Part shown: one piece after another, positions 1 through 5,535 of the stretch | Position numbering within the stretch: the first letter of the stretch is position 1 | Layout: every line of letters starts with the position of its first letter | Assembly: GCA_009779515.1 (NCBI GenBank) | Contig: WREE01000124.1 | Location: 1-6,111 of the forward strand | Direction of reading: 5' to 3' | DNA length: 6,111 bases | Origin: Symbiobacteriaceae bacterium | Lineage (GTDB): Bacteria > Bacillota > JAAYKD01 > WRDA01 | Made by a program: the position numbers and the translations under genes | The notes under the pieces: model-generated | The model's input: only the letters and a program-made list of their open reading frames with translations | What the model was told of the DNA's origin: nothing | Database searches by the model: none

Positions 1-533
1 AAGAAGGCAGGGAGGGAGGAAGGGATTTTGACATGCCATAAACTCTGCCAGTAGTTGGCACCCATAGAAGTCATGAGACGGATAATATCTTGATCTACCT
101 GCTGAAAGGCAGTGAGTAACCCTACTGCCAGAGGGAAGAAACAGACTAAAAAAATTAAAATAATTTTGGGGGTAAGATCGTAGCCAAACCAGAGTACCAG
201 TAGGGGTGCCAAAGCGATAACCGGAATGGTTTGACTGAGAACCAAAAGAGGCATCAGCATCTCTTCCCAAAGGCGGTATTTGTCCATAAGGACAGCCAAG
301 ACCAAAGCCGCTCCTACGCTGAGAAGCAAGCCCAGTGCTGCTTCCTGGAGAGAAACTAAGAGGTGATGCCGGAGTAAAACCAAGTCGGAAAGGAAAGCTC
401 TTCCCACCTGCCAGGGTGCCGGTAGCAGGTAGCCGGGGATGATACCTCGCCAGGCGATATAAGACCACAGGCACAAAAGAGCCAAGGTGAGGCTATAGCG
501 CCTGAAGCTACGCCATACTGCTTGGGTGATGAT
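1..533 (-). CDS. ABC transporter permease, ThiX/SsuC-like, thiamine-precursor uptake (partial, runs off left edge)
   Basis: Reading the minus strand from 533 gives 177 codons open to the window edge. Seen: an early hydrophobic segment (about residues 16-26), then PGYLLPAPWQV (33-43), the usual short motif before the core of SsuC/TauC/ThiX permeases, then hydrophobic segments near 66-82, 95-117 and 123-141. The stretch LMTSMGANYWQSLWHVKIP (about 153-171) matches the EAA-type loop (G, then IP) that contacts the ATPase subunit. The protein would be an inner-membrane subunit of an importer. The TPP riboswitch directly upstream points to thiamine or hydroxymethylpyrimidine rather than sulfonates as substrate; that is inference. 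The C-terminal third and any ATPase or binding-protein genes lie outside the window. The start is uncertain: TAG lies in frame at 546-548 and no ATG, GTG or TTG follows until a TTG inside the first hydrophobic segment. An ATC at 531-533 is placed 8 bases after AGGAGG and is used here as the provisional start. Confidence 0.85.
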   Translation of the reverse strand, partial: MITQAVWRSFRRYSLTLALLCLWSYIAWRGIIPGYLLPAPWQVGRAFLSDLVLLRHHLLVSLQEAALGLLLSVGAALVLAVLMDKYRLWEEMLMPLLVLSQTIPVIALAPLLVLWFGYDLTPKIILIFLVCFFPLAVGLLTAFQQVDQDIIRLMTSMGANYWQSLWHVKIPSSLPAF

Positions 534-541
534 AAACCATA

Positions 542-547
542 CCTCCT
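542..547 (-). promoter_or_regulatory. Ribosome binding site (AGGAGG) of the permease gene
   Basis: Perfect AGGAGG on the minus strand. The ATG at 538-540 is only one base away and reads into a stop after 10 codons (MVYHHPSSMA). The long permease frame has ATC eight bases downstream. The strong site argues that translation starts here even though a normal start codon in the right frame is missing. Confidence 0.7.
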
Positions 548-550
548 AAG

Positions 551-591
551 AATATATTAAGCCGTGGCGTACGAACTGCACGCCACGGCTT
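551..591 (-). terminator. Probable riboswitch-controlled terminator hairpin
   Basis: Perfect 12-bp inverted repeat: 559-570 (AAGCCGTGGCGT) with 580-591, nine-base loop. On the minus strand it is followed by AATATATTCTT, an A/T-rich but not uninterrupted T tract, so the terminator is of moderate quality. It lies between the TPP aptamer and the ribosome binding site, the usual place for the expression platform. The aptamer segment at 606-613 (minus strand GCCGGCGT) can pair with the 3' arm of this hairpin if two bases bulge, giving a plausible antiterminator. The ribosome binding site is not inside the hairpin, so transcriptional control is more likely than translational control. Confidence 0.65.
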
Positions 592-597
592 GGTAAA

Positions 598-689
598 CGC
601 TTCCTACGCCGGCATTATCCGTACAGGTTTAATGGGTTCAGCTCCTTGCCCAGGAGCTATCTCAGCCGACCATAGTCAGCACCCCAGCG
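598..689 (-). ncRNA. TPP riboswitch (thi-box) aptamer
   Basis: On the minus strand the conserved thi-box blocks appear in order: GGGGTGCT, then GGCTGAGATAG, a small hairpin GCTCC/GGAGC, TGAACCC, AACCTG, CGGATAATGCCGGCGTAGGAA. A closing P1 helix can form between CGCT (689-686) and AGCG (601-598). All core elements, including the CTGAGA pyrimidine sensor loop and the ATAATGCC..CGTAGG pyrophosphate side, look intact, so it should bind thiamine pyrophosphate. It lies in the leader of the permease gene and would switch expression off when TPP is plentiful. Confidence 0.95.
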
Positions 690-709
690 ATATTTTTTTT
701 TGCCTCTCC

Positions 710-738
710 AGTATAACACTACTTCAGGAAAAAAGCAA
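710..738 (-). promoter_or_regulatory. Sigma-A-type promoter of the riboswitch-permease transcript
   Basis: Minus strand TTGCTT (738-733), exactly 17 bases, then TATACT (715-710). Transcription would start near 703, about a dozen bases before the P1 helix of the TPP aptamer, which fits a riboswitch leader well. Confidence 0.7.
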
Positions 739-905
739 CAGAGTAGAACAACATGAACTGCGTTCACCCATGGCATGATAGATGTGGGCACAAATTTTGA
801 TGCCGTAACAGGTTTATACCCCACTCATGGTATTTCGTGCCAAAAGCAGGGTTTATTTGCCAAGTTATCCCCAAGCCTTTCTTTTTTCTGTAGAATTGCA
901 CTCAG
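739..905. other. Divergent intergenic region; weak promoter candidate for the chemoreceptor
   Basis: No gene or clear RNA is recognised here. TAGAAT at 891-896 could be a -10 element; the best upstream match, TTATCC at 865-870, is 20 bases away, which is too long for a good sigma-A promoter. I found no convincing sigma-D/sigma-28 (TAAA..GCCGATAA) or sigma-54 (GG..GC) site, although motility promoters of the former kind are common for chemoreceptors. A start near 903 would give a leader of normal length before the AGGAGG at 931. Confidence 0.3.
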
Positions 906-930
906 ATGCAAGAGAACAACGAGAAAATAA

Positions 931-936
931 AGGAGG
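931..936 (+). promoter_or_regulatory. Ribosome binding site that sets the chemoreceptor start at 945
   Basis: AGGAGG lies eight bases before the ATG at 945. An in-frame ATG at 906 would place this site inside the coding region, and the one at 939 is only two bases away. The site therefore decides for 945. Confidence 0.8.
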
Positions 937-944
937 AAATGACA

Positions 945-2516
945 ATGAGTCAAATGACAGTTTCTAAACGGTTATTTTTGGGTTTCGGACTAATTATAGG
1001 GCTATCGTTAATCCTCTCCAGCTATATAGTCTGGAGTACTGTAGCGAATGATAAGGACCACTCGGCTCTCATCGACTTTTACGACAATAGGTTAATGGTT
1101 CTCCAGCAAATTGAAATTGACTATGCTGATGCCAAAGAATTGATGCTTCTGAGCGGTATCTACGAAAACACCCCCGGCGCCGAACAGATAATCGACCAAC
1201 TAGGGGAACAGCTTACCGGCAAAAGTATGTCCATCCGGGAAAACTTAAACAAGGTCGCCGATGCAGTTCAGAACGATCCCGACTATACTCCCCAGGATGT
1301 TATGGATAGGCTGAATAATGTTAATAAGATCCATCGCTCCCTGGACACATGGCTTAACGACGTAGCCTATCCCATTATCCAAAGCTACCGAGCAGGAGAT
1401 AAGGAAGAAGGGTTTCGTATTTACACCAGTACCCTGGCAATTGCCGATGAGCTCCAACTGGCTGTTACCAATATGATAAATACGGCCAGTAGAACAGCCG
1501 ACGAGAAGCATCAAGCGGTGAGTGATGCTACCTGGCAAGAAATTGAAATCATTGTTGTCCTTGCTGTGATCATTGTTGCTTTATGTGCTATTCTGGGCTA
1601 TCTCATTTCCCGCAGCATTGTCGTCACCTTAAAAAACGCCACCGATGCTTTGCGCCATGTCAGCGAAGGTATATCTTATGCCTCAGAGCAACTCCTGGTT
1701 ACCTCCAATTCTCTGGCAGATAGCACTACTACCCAGGCTGCTGCCATAGAGGAGACTTCAGCCCTCATGAACCAAACCTCAGCGATGATCCAACTCAACC
1801 ACGACCACACTATTTCCATCAAGGAGCTTGTGGCATCGGCCAACGTTTTAACCACCACAGCTGTAGAGAACAACAATGATTTAGTCCAGAGTATGGGCGA
1901 GCTTTCCAGTAGTTCAGGAGAGATAACCAAAATCGCATCCAATATATCTTCATTGGCATTTCAAACTAACCTTCTCTCTCTTAACGCCTCAGTGGAAGCA
2001 GCACGCGCCGGAGATGCCGGTCGTTCCTTCTCGGTGGTCGCTGAAGAAGTGCGTAAGTTAGCTCTAGAAAGTTCTCGCTCAGCTTCGGAAACGGAAAGTA
2101 TAGTTGGTAAAAACCTATCTTTGACAAAACAAAGCATCCATAACTCCGATGTGGTGAGCCATGTCTTAACCGAAGTTAACAACAGTGCTGCTCAGACTAT
2201 GGGTCTACTCAATGGAATAACTAAAGCCTCAGAAGAGCAGTTGGTAAGCGCCCAGCAAGTGCATATCGCGTTACTCCAGATGGAGCAGACCACGCAAAAC
2301 AGTGCGGCAGTTTCCGAAGAAGCAGCAGCCGCTGCTCATGAGTTACGTGAGCAAGCCGAACATTTGATGCAAGCTTACCGGGAAATAGCTCTTCTGGTTC
2401 GGGGAAGCAAGGGTACCTACAAGTCAGATACCCCTTCCAGCGCTCCAGCAGAAGTTGTGCCTAACACCAAAGCCATGAGTCCGGTACCCATGTTGCAAAG
2501 AGCTAATAATAACTAG
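945..2516 (+). CDS. Methyl-accepting chemotaxis protein (transmembrane chemoreceptor)
   Basis: 523 residues from the ATG chosen by its ribosome binding site. Layout: short cytoplasmic tail, first membrane helix (about 9-30), a mostly helical extracytoplasmic region of about 170 residues (31-199) resembling four-helix-bundle sensor domains, second membrane helix (201-222), then the long cytoplasmic coiled coil. The signalling tip is clear around 336-372: QTNLLSLNASVEAARAGDAG followed by VVAEEVRKLA, the part that contacts CheA and CheW. Adaptation-type glutamate pairs occur in QAAAIEETSA (264-273) and AAVSEEAAAA (454-463). After the second helix the linker goes almost directly into the adaptation helix; no clear HAMP with its P and GD landmarks is visible. 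There is no NWETF-like CheR/CheB tether at the C-terminus. Ligand unknown. No other chemotaxis gene is near, so this looks like an orphan receptor using a distant CheA/CheW. The convergent end is shared with rpsT. Confidence 0.95.
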   Translation: MSQMTVSKRLFLGFGLIIGLSLILSSYIVWSTVANDKDHSALIDFYDNRLMVLQQIEIDYADAKELMLLSGIYENTPGAEQIIDQLGEQLTGKSMSIRENLNKVADAVQNDPDYTPQDVMDRLNNVNKIHRSLDTWLNDVAYPIIQSYRAGDKEEGFRIYTSTLAIADELQLAVTNMINTASRTADEKHQAVSDATWQEIEIIVVLAVIIVALCAILGYLISRSIVVTLKNATDALRHVSEGISYASEQLLVTSNSLADSTTTQAAAIEETSALMNQTSAMIQLNHDHTISIKELVASANVLTTTAVENNNDLVQSMGELSSSSGEITKIASNISSLAFQTNLLSLNASVEAARAGDAGRSFSVVAEEVRKLALESSRSASETESIVGKNLSLTKQSIHNSDVVSHVLTEVNNSAAQTMGLLNGITKASEEQLVSAQQVHIALLQMEQTTQNSAAVSEEAAAAAHELREQAEHLMQAYREIALLVRGSKGTYKSDTPSSAPAEVVPNTKAMSPVPMLQRANNN

Positions 2517-2529
2517 TGTCTAACGTTTA

Positions 2530-2577
2530 AAACTCAAGAGCAGTCTTCTCGTAAACGGGAAGACTGCTCTTGGGTTT
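2530..2577. terminator. Long hairpin, probable bidirectional terminator between the chemoreceptor and rpsT
   Basis: A 14-bp perfect stem (2535-2548 with 2559-2572) extends inward by T-G, C-G and G-C to a TAAA loop, and outward through A/T pairs (2530-2532 with 2575-2577). It starts 13 bases after the chemoreceptor stop. The tail is GGGTTTG on the plus strand and TTTTAAACG on the minus strand; the latter is the better T tract. It probably ends the chemoreceptor transcript and the convergent rpsT transcript. Confidence 0.7.
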
Positions 2578-2641
2578 GTAGACGATTTGGTTTCTTGTTC
2601 TTCTTTCCTGCCTAAACTATCTTAAAGAGATCAAAGTAACC

Positions 2642-2670
2642 GCTTTTTGGCGACCTGTGCGTCAAAAAGC
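2642..2670. other. Intergenic hairpin with CAAAAAGC arms
   Basis: GCTTTTTG (2642-2649) and CAAAAAGC (2663-2670) are perfect complements; a G-T and two G-C pairs extend the stem to 11 bp around a seven-base loop. Without a following T run it is not a normal terminator on the plus strand. On the minus strand it is followed by GGTTACTTTG, also poor. Role unknown. Confidence 0.5.
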
Positions 2671-2698
2671 AAATGATTTTTCGAGAACACGTCATAAT

Positions 2699-2724
2699 TC
2701 GCCGAAGAGCGCACTCTGAGGCGA
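2699..2724. other. Hairpin with tandem G-A mismatches
   Basis: TCGCC (2699-2703) pairs with GGCGA (2720-2724) and AGAG (2706-2709) with CTCT (2714-2717) around a CGCA loop. The two stems are separated by GA opposite GA, which can form tandem sheared G-A pairs, a common RNA motif. It lies between the CAAAAAGC hairpin and the last 14-base repeat copy. Function and even transcription are unknown. Confidence 0.45.
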
Positions 2725-2761
2725 GGCTGAAGACTGCTCTTGAAGTTAGTTAGGGGTATAA

Positions 2762-3049
2762 CTAAGCCTGCACATTGGCAGCTTGCATTGCCTGCATTTT
2801 ATGCAAAGCCTTTGTCAACCGCGATTTGCGTCTGGCAGCTGTGTTACGATGCAACACCCCTTTGCTGGCAGCACGGTCGATTTGGCTGATAGCTGCTACT
2901 AAGGCCTCGGAGCTGTCGGCACCGGAGACTCCCAGAGATCGCCTGAAACCACGAATAGCGGTTCGCACCTGAGAACGCACCCTATTGTTACGCACCCTTT
3001 TTTTCTCCGAGACCTTAACCCGCTTAATGGCTGATTTTATTTGGGGCAA
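2762..3049 (-). CDS. rpsT: 30S ribosomal protein S20
   Basis: 95 residues, a little longer than the usual 85-90. The basic N-terminal part IKSAIKRVKVSEKKRVRNNR (residues 4-23) and the C-terminal DRAASKGVLHRNTAARRKSR (58-77) are the signatures of S20, which binds 16S rRNA in the body of the small subunit during assembly. The start is TTG at 3049-3047, eight bases after a perfect AAGGAGGT; the upstream in-frame ATG at 3082 would add 11 residues unlike S20 and would put the ribosome binding site inside the gene. The C-terminus carries a short MQAMQAANVQA extension. The gene is monocistronic here, convergent with the chemoreceptor and divergent from the HlyD-like gene. E. coli rpsT also starts with UUG, and there S20 represses its own translation. 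Confidence 0.97.
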   Translation of the reverse strand: MPQIKSAIKRVKVSEKKRVRNNRVRSQVRTAIRGFRRSLGVSGADSSEALVAAISQIDRAASKGVLHRNTAARRKSRLTKALHKMQAMQAANVQA

Positions 3050-3057
3050 ATTTTTCA

Positions 3058-3063
3058 CCTCCT
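3058..3063 (-). promoter_or_regulatory. Ribosome binding site of rpsT
   Basis: AGGAGG within AAAGGAGGTG on the minus strand, eight bases before the TTG start. The near-perfect site offsets the weak start codon and fixes the start at 3049. Confidence 0.85.
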
Positions 3064-3068
3064 TTGTT

Positions 3069-3097
3069 AGCTTTAGAGACAAATGTGAGCTTTAGAG
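3069..3097. repeat. Direct repeat AGCTTTAGAG in the rpsT leader
   Basis: AGCTTTAGAG at 3069-3078 and again at 3088-3097, 19 bases apart, each followed by a CAAA-containing stretch. On the minus strand the copies read CTCTAAAGCT just ahead of the rpsT ribosome binding site. A role as a binding site for a regulator or for S20 is possible but unproven. Confidence 0.5.
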
Positions 3098-3372
3098 TCA
3101 AAATTTGCAGAGTTAATATGTTAAGCTTAAGGTGCCACACCAGACAAATGAAACTAACCTGGCACGGCAACGGCGATATAAAGAATATAGGACGTCACAG
3201 TCTAGCACGGAGTCTGAAAAAAATCAAGCTATTTTTTGGCATTCCTGGTGAATTAGGAAGGAAAGTAAGGAGTATAGCTCGAACTATTTCACGCATAAGA
3301 CTGGAATGAGCAAATAATTTGCAGTTTTCACCATGTTTTCCGCCTCCAAGAAAGCTACAAGGGAGAAAATTC
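3083..3372. other. Divergent intergenic region between rpsT and the HlyD-like operon
   Basis: Holds the rpsT leader and candidate promoter on the minus strand. I found no good -35/-10 pair on the plus strand for the rightward operon; TATAGC at 3273 and AATAAT at 3313 lack fitting -35 boxes. GTGCCA (3132-3137) and a TGGCAC about 22 bases further on could form a hairpin in the rpsT leader. No convincing gene lies here. Confidence 0.4.
3199..3227 (-). promoter_or_regulatory. Candidate sigma-A promoter of rpsT
   Basis: Minus strand TTGATT (3227-3222), 17 bases, TAGACT (3204-3199). Transcription would begin near 3192 and leave a leader of about 143 bases before the TTG start, unusually long for a ribosomal protein gene and consistent with post-transcriptional control. 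Confidence 0.5.
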
Positions 3373-3423
3373 ATGTCTAACACTGTGTTAACTGCACCTT
3401 TGACCTGGGGGTTGGTACACTAA
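3373..3423 (+). CDS. Possible 16-residue leader peptide upstream of the HlyD-like gene
   Basis: ATG at 3373 follows AAGGGAG at a good distance (seven bases) and reads MSNTVLTAPLTWGLVH to a TAA at 3421-3423, four bases before the ATG of the next gene. The next gene has no clear ribosome binding site of its own, so terminating ribosomes could restart on it (translational coupling). Both frames begin ATGTCTAA, so this may instead be a decayed or duplicated start region. There is no run of a single amino acid codon as in classic attenuator peptides. Not recognised as any known family. Confidence 0.4.
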   Translation: MSNTVLTAPLTWGLVH

Positions 3424-3427
3424 GCCC

Positions 3428-4750
3428 ATGTCTAATAACGAAGACCGCTCGGGTCGAAGCTCTCGTCCTTCCTTTCCTCAGGTAGCTAACGCCGCTATGA
3501 AACGGCGCCAGCAGGCTATGGCTCGCTTGGCTGTTTCCCTTGTCATCCTGCTTATATTGGCATTTATCGTTGTTTCTTTAGGTTGGTGGGGGTACCGTGC
3601 CTTTTGGGCACAAAAAGCAGAGTATGAAAGTTTTATCCCTTCACCTTTCCTGGTTACCACCAAAATTCCGGGTATTATCTTAAGAGACGAAATGCTCGTC
3701 GTTGCTCCCCAGGGAGGTAGGGTTACCGCTCATGTAAAGGAAGGGGAAGAGGTAGAAATCTGGCAACCGGTGGTCGGTATAGATAATGCTGTATCGAGTC
3801 AGACGTTACTGGCACAGCGCGAGGAGCTGGAGAAACAGCTGCACGCTTTTGACACAGGCGGTTTGGCAGATATTGTAGCTATCGAAAACAGCGTTCTCAC
3901 CCATGCTGCCGCTATCCAATCCCGCAGTGCCGATCTGCGAAACGCTATAAACCGTAGGGACTATGCTACCGCTGCTCGCTTGGAGCGGGAAATCCGCAGT
4001 GAAAACACCCAGCGTCTCAAGCTGATCGCCGAGCGAGGGCAAATGCCAGAAAATCCCGAAGTTATCCTGGAAAAGCTAGCGCACATTGCTTACCAAATGG
4101 AGCTTACCGCCACTGAGCTAAACGCTCCTCGAGAGGGTATTGTTTCTTATTATATAGATGGTGCCGAGCATCAGTACCACCAAGAGAGTTTCTACACGGT
4201 CAACCGCAATATTATCTCTGTGCCACCGGTTGCCCAAGATATGAGCCGCCACCAGGAGGTTAAAGCCGGGTCGGCTCTCTTTAAGGTGGTTAATCCAGGC
4301 GCCTGGCGTTGGACGGGTATAGTCCCCCTCAAGATTTGGCAACGCCCCAGCGATTATATCCTCAGCTTTATGGCCAGTAGTGATAACCCTACCGAACCTC
4401 CTTTAAGACTCTATAGTTGGTTGGTATATGCCTTTGAAGACCCCGATAGTGGGTTCATCCATATCACCGTGGAGTTTCCCCGCATGCTACCTTTGGCTTT
4501 GCGCCAGCGGGGCTTAGAGTTGGAATATATCGAACGAGAAGGGTATGGGATCATTATCGAGCAGCAGAACTTGCTGCAATACCAAAATAAAAGTGGCATT
4601 TTGGTCGTGGCCGAGGACGGCCTGGTAAGCTTTTTAGAGGTAAAAGTCAGCGATAGCGACGGGGTGCGGGTTCTTTTAGGAGAACTGAACCACCCTCTGC
4701 AAATAATCACCAACCCCTCCCACCGCATGATAGGGCTGACTCTCAAGTAA
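3428..4750 (+). CDS. HlyD-like membrane-anchored adaptor protein of the sepF cluster, function unknown
   Basis: 440 residues. The N-terminus is polar and basic, followed by one membrane helix (about 33-56); the rest should lie outside the membrane. VVAPQGGRVTAHVKEGEEVE (91-110) resembles the first half of the lipoyl-like (barrel-sandwich) domain of membrane-fusion proteins; an alpha-helical, partly coiled-coil stretch (about 125-230) follows; ELNAPREGIVSYYIDG (230-245) resembles the second half. A beta-rich C-terminal region (280-440) would be the barrel parts. This is the layout of HlyD/RND-type adaptors, which link an inner-membrane transporter to outer components. No transporter gene is adjacent. 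From memory, HlyD-like proteins of this kind are found next to yggS and sepF in many clostridia, with no defined role. The ATG at 3428 has only a weak upstream site; ATG at 3497 is an alternative that keeps the membrane helix. The downstream start is 40 bases past its stop, so it is probably cotranscribed with yggS and sepF. Confidence 0.85.
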   Translation: MSNNEDRSGRSSRPSFPQVANAAMKRRQQAMARLAVSLVILLILAFIVVSLGWWGYRAFWAQKAEYESFIPSPFLVTTKIPGIILRDEMLVVAPQGGRVTAHVKEGEEVEIWQPVVGIDNAVSSQTLLAQREELEKQLHAFDTGGLADIVAIENSVLTHAAAIQSRSADLRNAINRRDYATAARLEREIRSENTQRLKLIAERGQMPENPEVILEKLAHIAYQMELTATELNAPREGIVSYYIDGAEHQYHQESFYTVNRNIISVPPVAQDMSRHQEVKAGSALFKVVNPGAWRWTGIVPLKIWQRPSDYILSFMASSDNPTEPPLRLYSWLVYAFEDPDSGFIHITVEFPRMLPLALRQRGLELEYIEREGYGIIIEQQNLLQYQNKSGILVVAEDGLVSFLEVKVSDSDGVRVLLGELNHPLQIITNPSHRMIGLTLK

Positions 4751-4790
4751 GACAATGGGTTGGGAAAAAATAGCAAAAGCAGGTGACCTT

Positions 4791-5492
4791 ATGCAGCCAT
4801 CAGATAACTGGGAGCAGTTACAACAAAAAGTTGCTGCTGCCGCCTTGCGTTCAGGGCGCCCTGCCGACGCTGTTACCGTCATCGCCGTCAGTAAAACCGT
4901 GGATGCTTCCCAGGTAGCCGCAGCTTACCAATGGGGTTGGCGTCACTTTGGGGAAAACCGCCCCCAGGAGTTGACGGCCAAGCAGCAGGCCTTACCCCAT
5001 TTAGATATAACCTGGCATATGATAGGGCAACTCCAGCGTAATAAAGTCAGGCAAGTGCTGGCTGGTAGCTCCTATATTCATTCTCTGGATCGCTTCTCCT
5101 TAGCCCAGGAGCTGCAGCGTCAGGGAGAAAAGTTAGCGGTAGCATCAATTCCCTGCTTTGTGGAGGTCAACGCCGCTAACGAAGCCAATAAAAGTGGTAT
5201 CTCTTGGGAGGAACTTCCCAACTTATTGCACCAGTTGGCGCAATTTCCCTTACTCTCCTTAGTAGGGCTTATGACCATTGCTACTATCGTCCAAGATCCC
5301 GAGGAGGTACGTCCTCTTTTTCGGCGTTTGGCGCAGCAGCGCCAACAGTTGCAAGAGGAGCTGCAACAGGAGGGGTATACCCATGCTCCTCTTCAACACC
5401 TATCCATGGGTATGTCTGCCGATTTCACAGTTGCTATCGAAGAAGGTGCCGATTTCGTACGGATTGGCACTGCTATCTTTGTCGCCAGATAG
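4791..5492 (+). CDS. yggS: YggS/YlmE family PLP homeostasis protein
   Basis: 233 residues, the normal size for this cytoplasmic single-domain alanine-racemase-like TIM barrel, which binds pyridoxal phosphate without known enzymatic activity and keeps vitamin B6 and amino-acid pools balanced. Seen: IAVSKTV with the PLP lysine at residue 35; FGENRPQE (53-60); HMIGQLQRNK (76-85); HSLD (97-100); VEVNAANEANKSG (124-136); GLMTIA (159-164); SMGMSADF (205-212); RIGTAIF (224-230). The family usually has G after IF; here the end is IFVAR. The start at 4791 has AGGTGA four bases upstream and gives the usual N-terminal length; an in-frame ATG at 4755 would add 12 residues and has no clear ribosome binding site. 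It is the B. subtilis ylmE equivalent and lies just before sepF as there. Confidence 0.95.
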   Translation: MQPSDNWEQLQQKVAAAALRSGRPADAVTVIAVSKTVDASQVAAAYQWGWRHFGENRPQELTAKQQALPHLDITWHMIGQLQRNKVRQVLAGSSYIHSLDRFSLAQELQRQGEKLAVASIPCFVEVNAANEANKSGISWEELPNLLHQLAQFPLLSLVGLMTIATIVQDPEEVRPLFRRLAQQRQQLQEELQQEGYTHAPLQHLSMGMSADFTVAIEEGADFVRIGTAIFVAR

Positions 5493-5535
5493 TACCTCAC
5501 TTTATATACAAACAACAACACAGGAGGGTTAAACT

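Larger units (their letters stand above)
2535..2742. repeat. Three copies of a 14-base word (one inverted, two direct)
   Basis: CAAGAGCAGTCTTC at 2535-2548, its reverse complement GAAGACTGCTCTTG at 2559-2572, and the same GAAGACTGCTCTTG again at 2729-2742. The first arm can pair with either of the other two. The outer pair bounds a 208-bp segment like short terminal inverted repeats, but no target-site duplication is visible at its ends. Confidence 0.8.

Noticed and set aside
590..778. Plus-strand open frame of 62 codons
   Set aside because: It lies over the minus-strand TPP riboswitch and promoter, has no ribosome binding site, and its product resembles no protein.
906..944. Upstream ATG adding 13 residues to the chemoreceptor
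   Set aside because: The added peptide is encoded by the AGGAGG leader itself; no ribosome binding site lies before 906, and the start at 945 has ideal spacing.
1245..2182. Several minus-strand open frames inside the chemoreceptor gene
   Set aside because: They are shadows of the strongly conserved plus-strand coding region and resemble no protein.
2673..2753. 26-codon frame beginning MIFREHVIIRRRAHSEAR
   Set aside because: No ribosome binding site, and it runs through the hairpin and the 14-base repeat. The peptide looked vaguely familiar as a translated intergenic repeat, which I cannot verify, so it is better explained as part of a repeated element.
3217..3237. A-run and T-run that could form a hairpin terminator
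   Set aside because: The stem is only A-T pairs with no G-C; it overlaps the -35 box of the candidate rpsT promoter and is probably plain A/T-rich promoter DNA.
3064..3309. Plus-strand frame of 81 codons in the rpsT leader
   Set aside because: No ribosome binding site, atypical composition, and overlap with the rpsT ribosome binding site and promoter on the other strand.
3195..3383. Minus-strand frame of 62 codons
   Set aside because: It covers the candidate rpsT promoter, has no family resemblance, and begins inside the small upstream ORF region.
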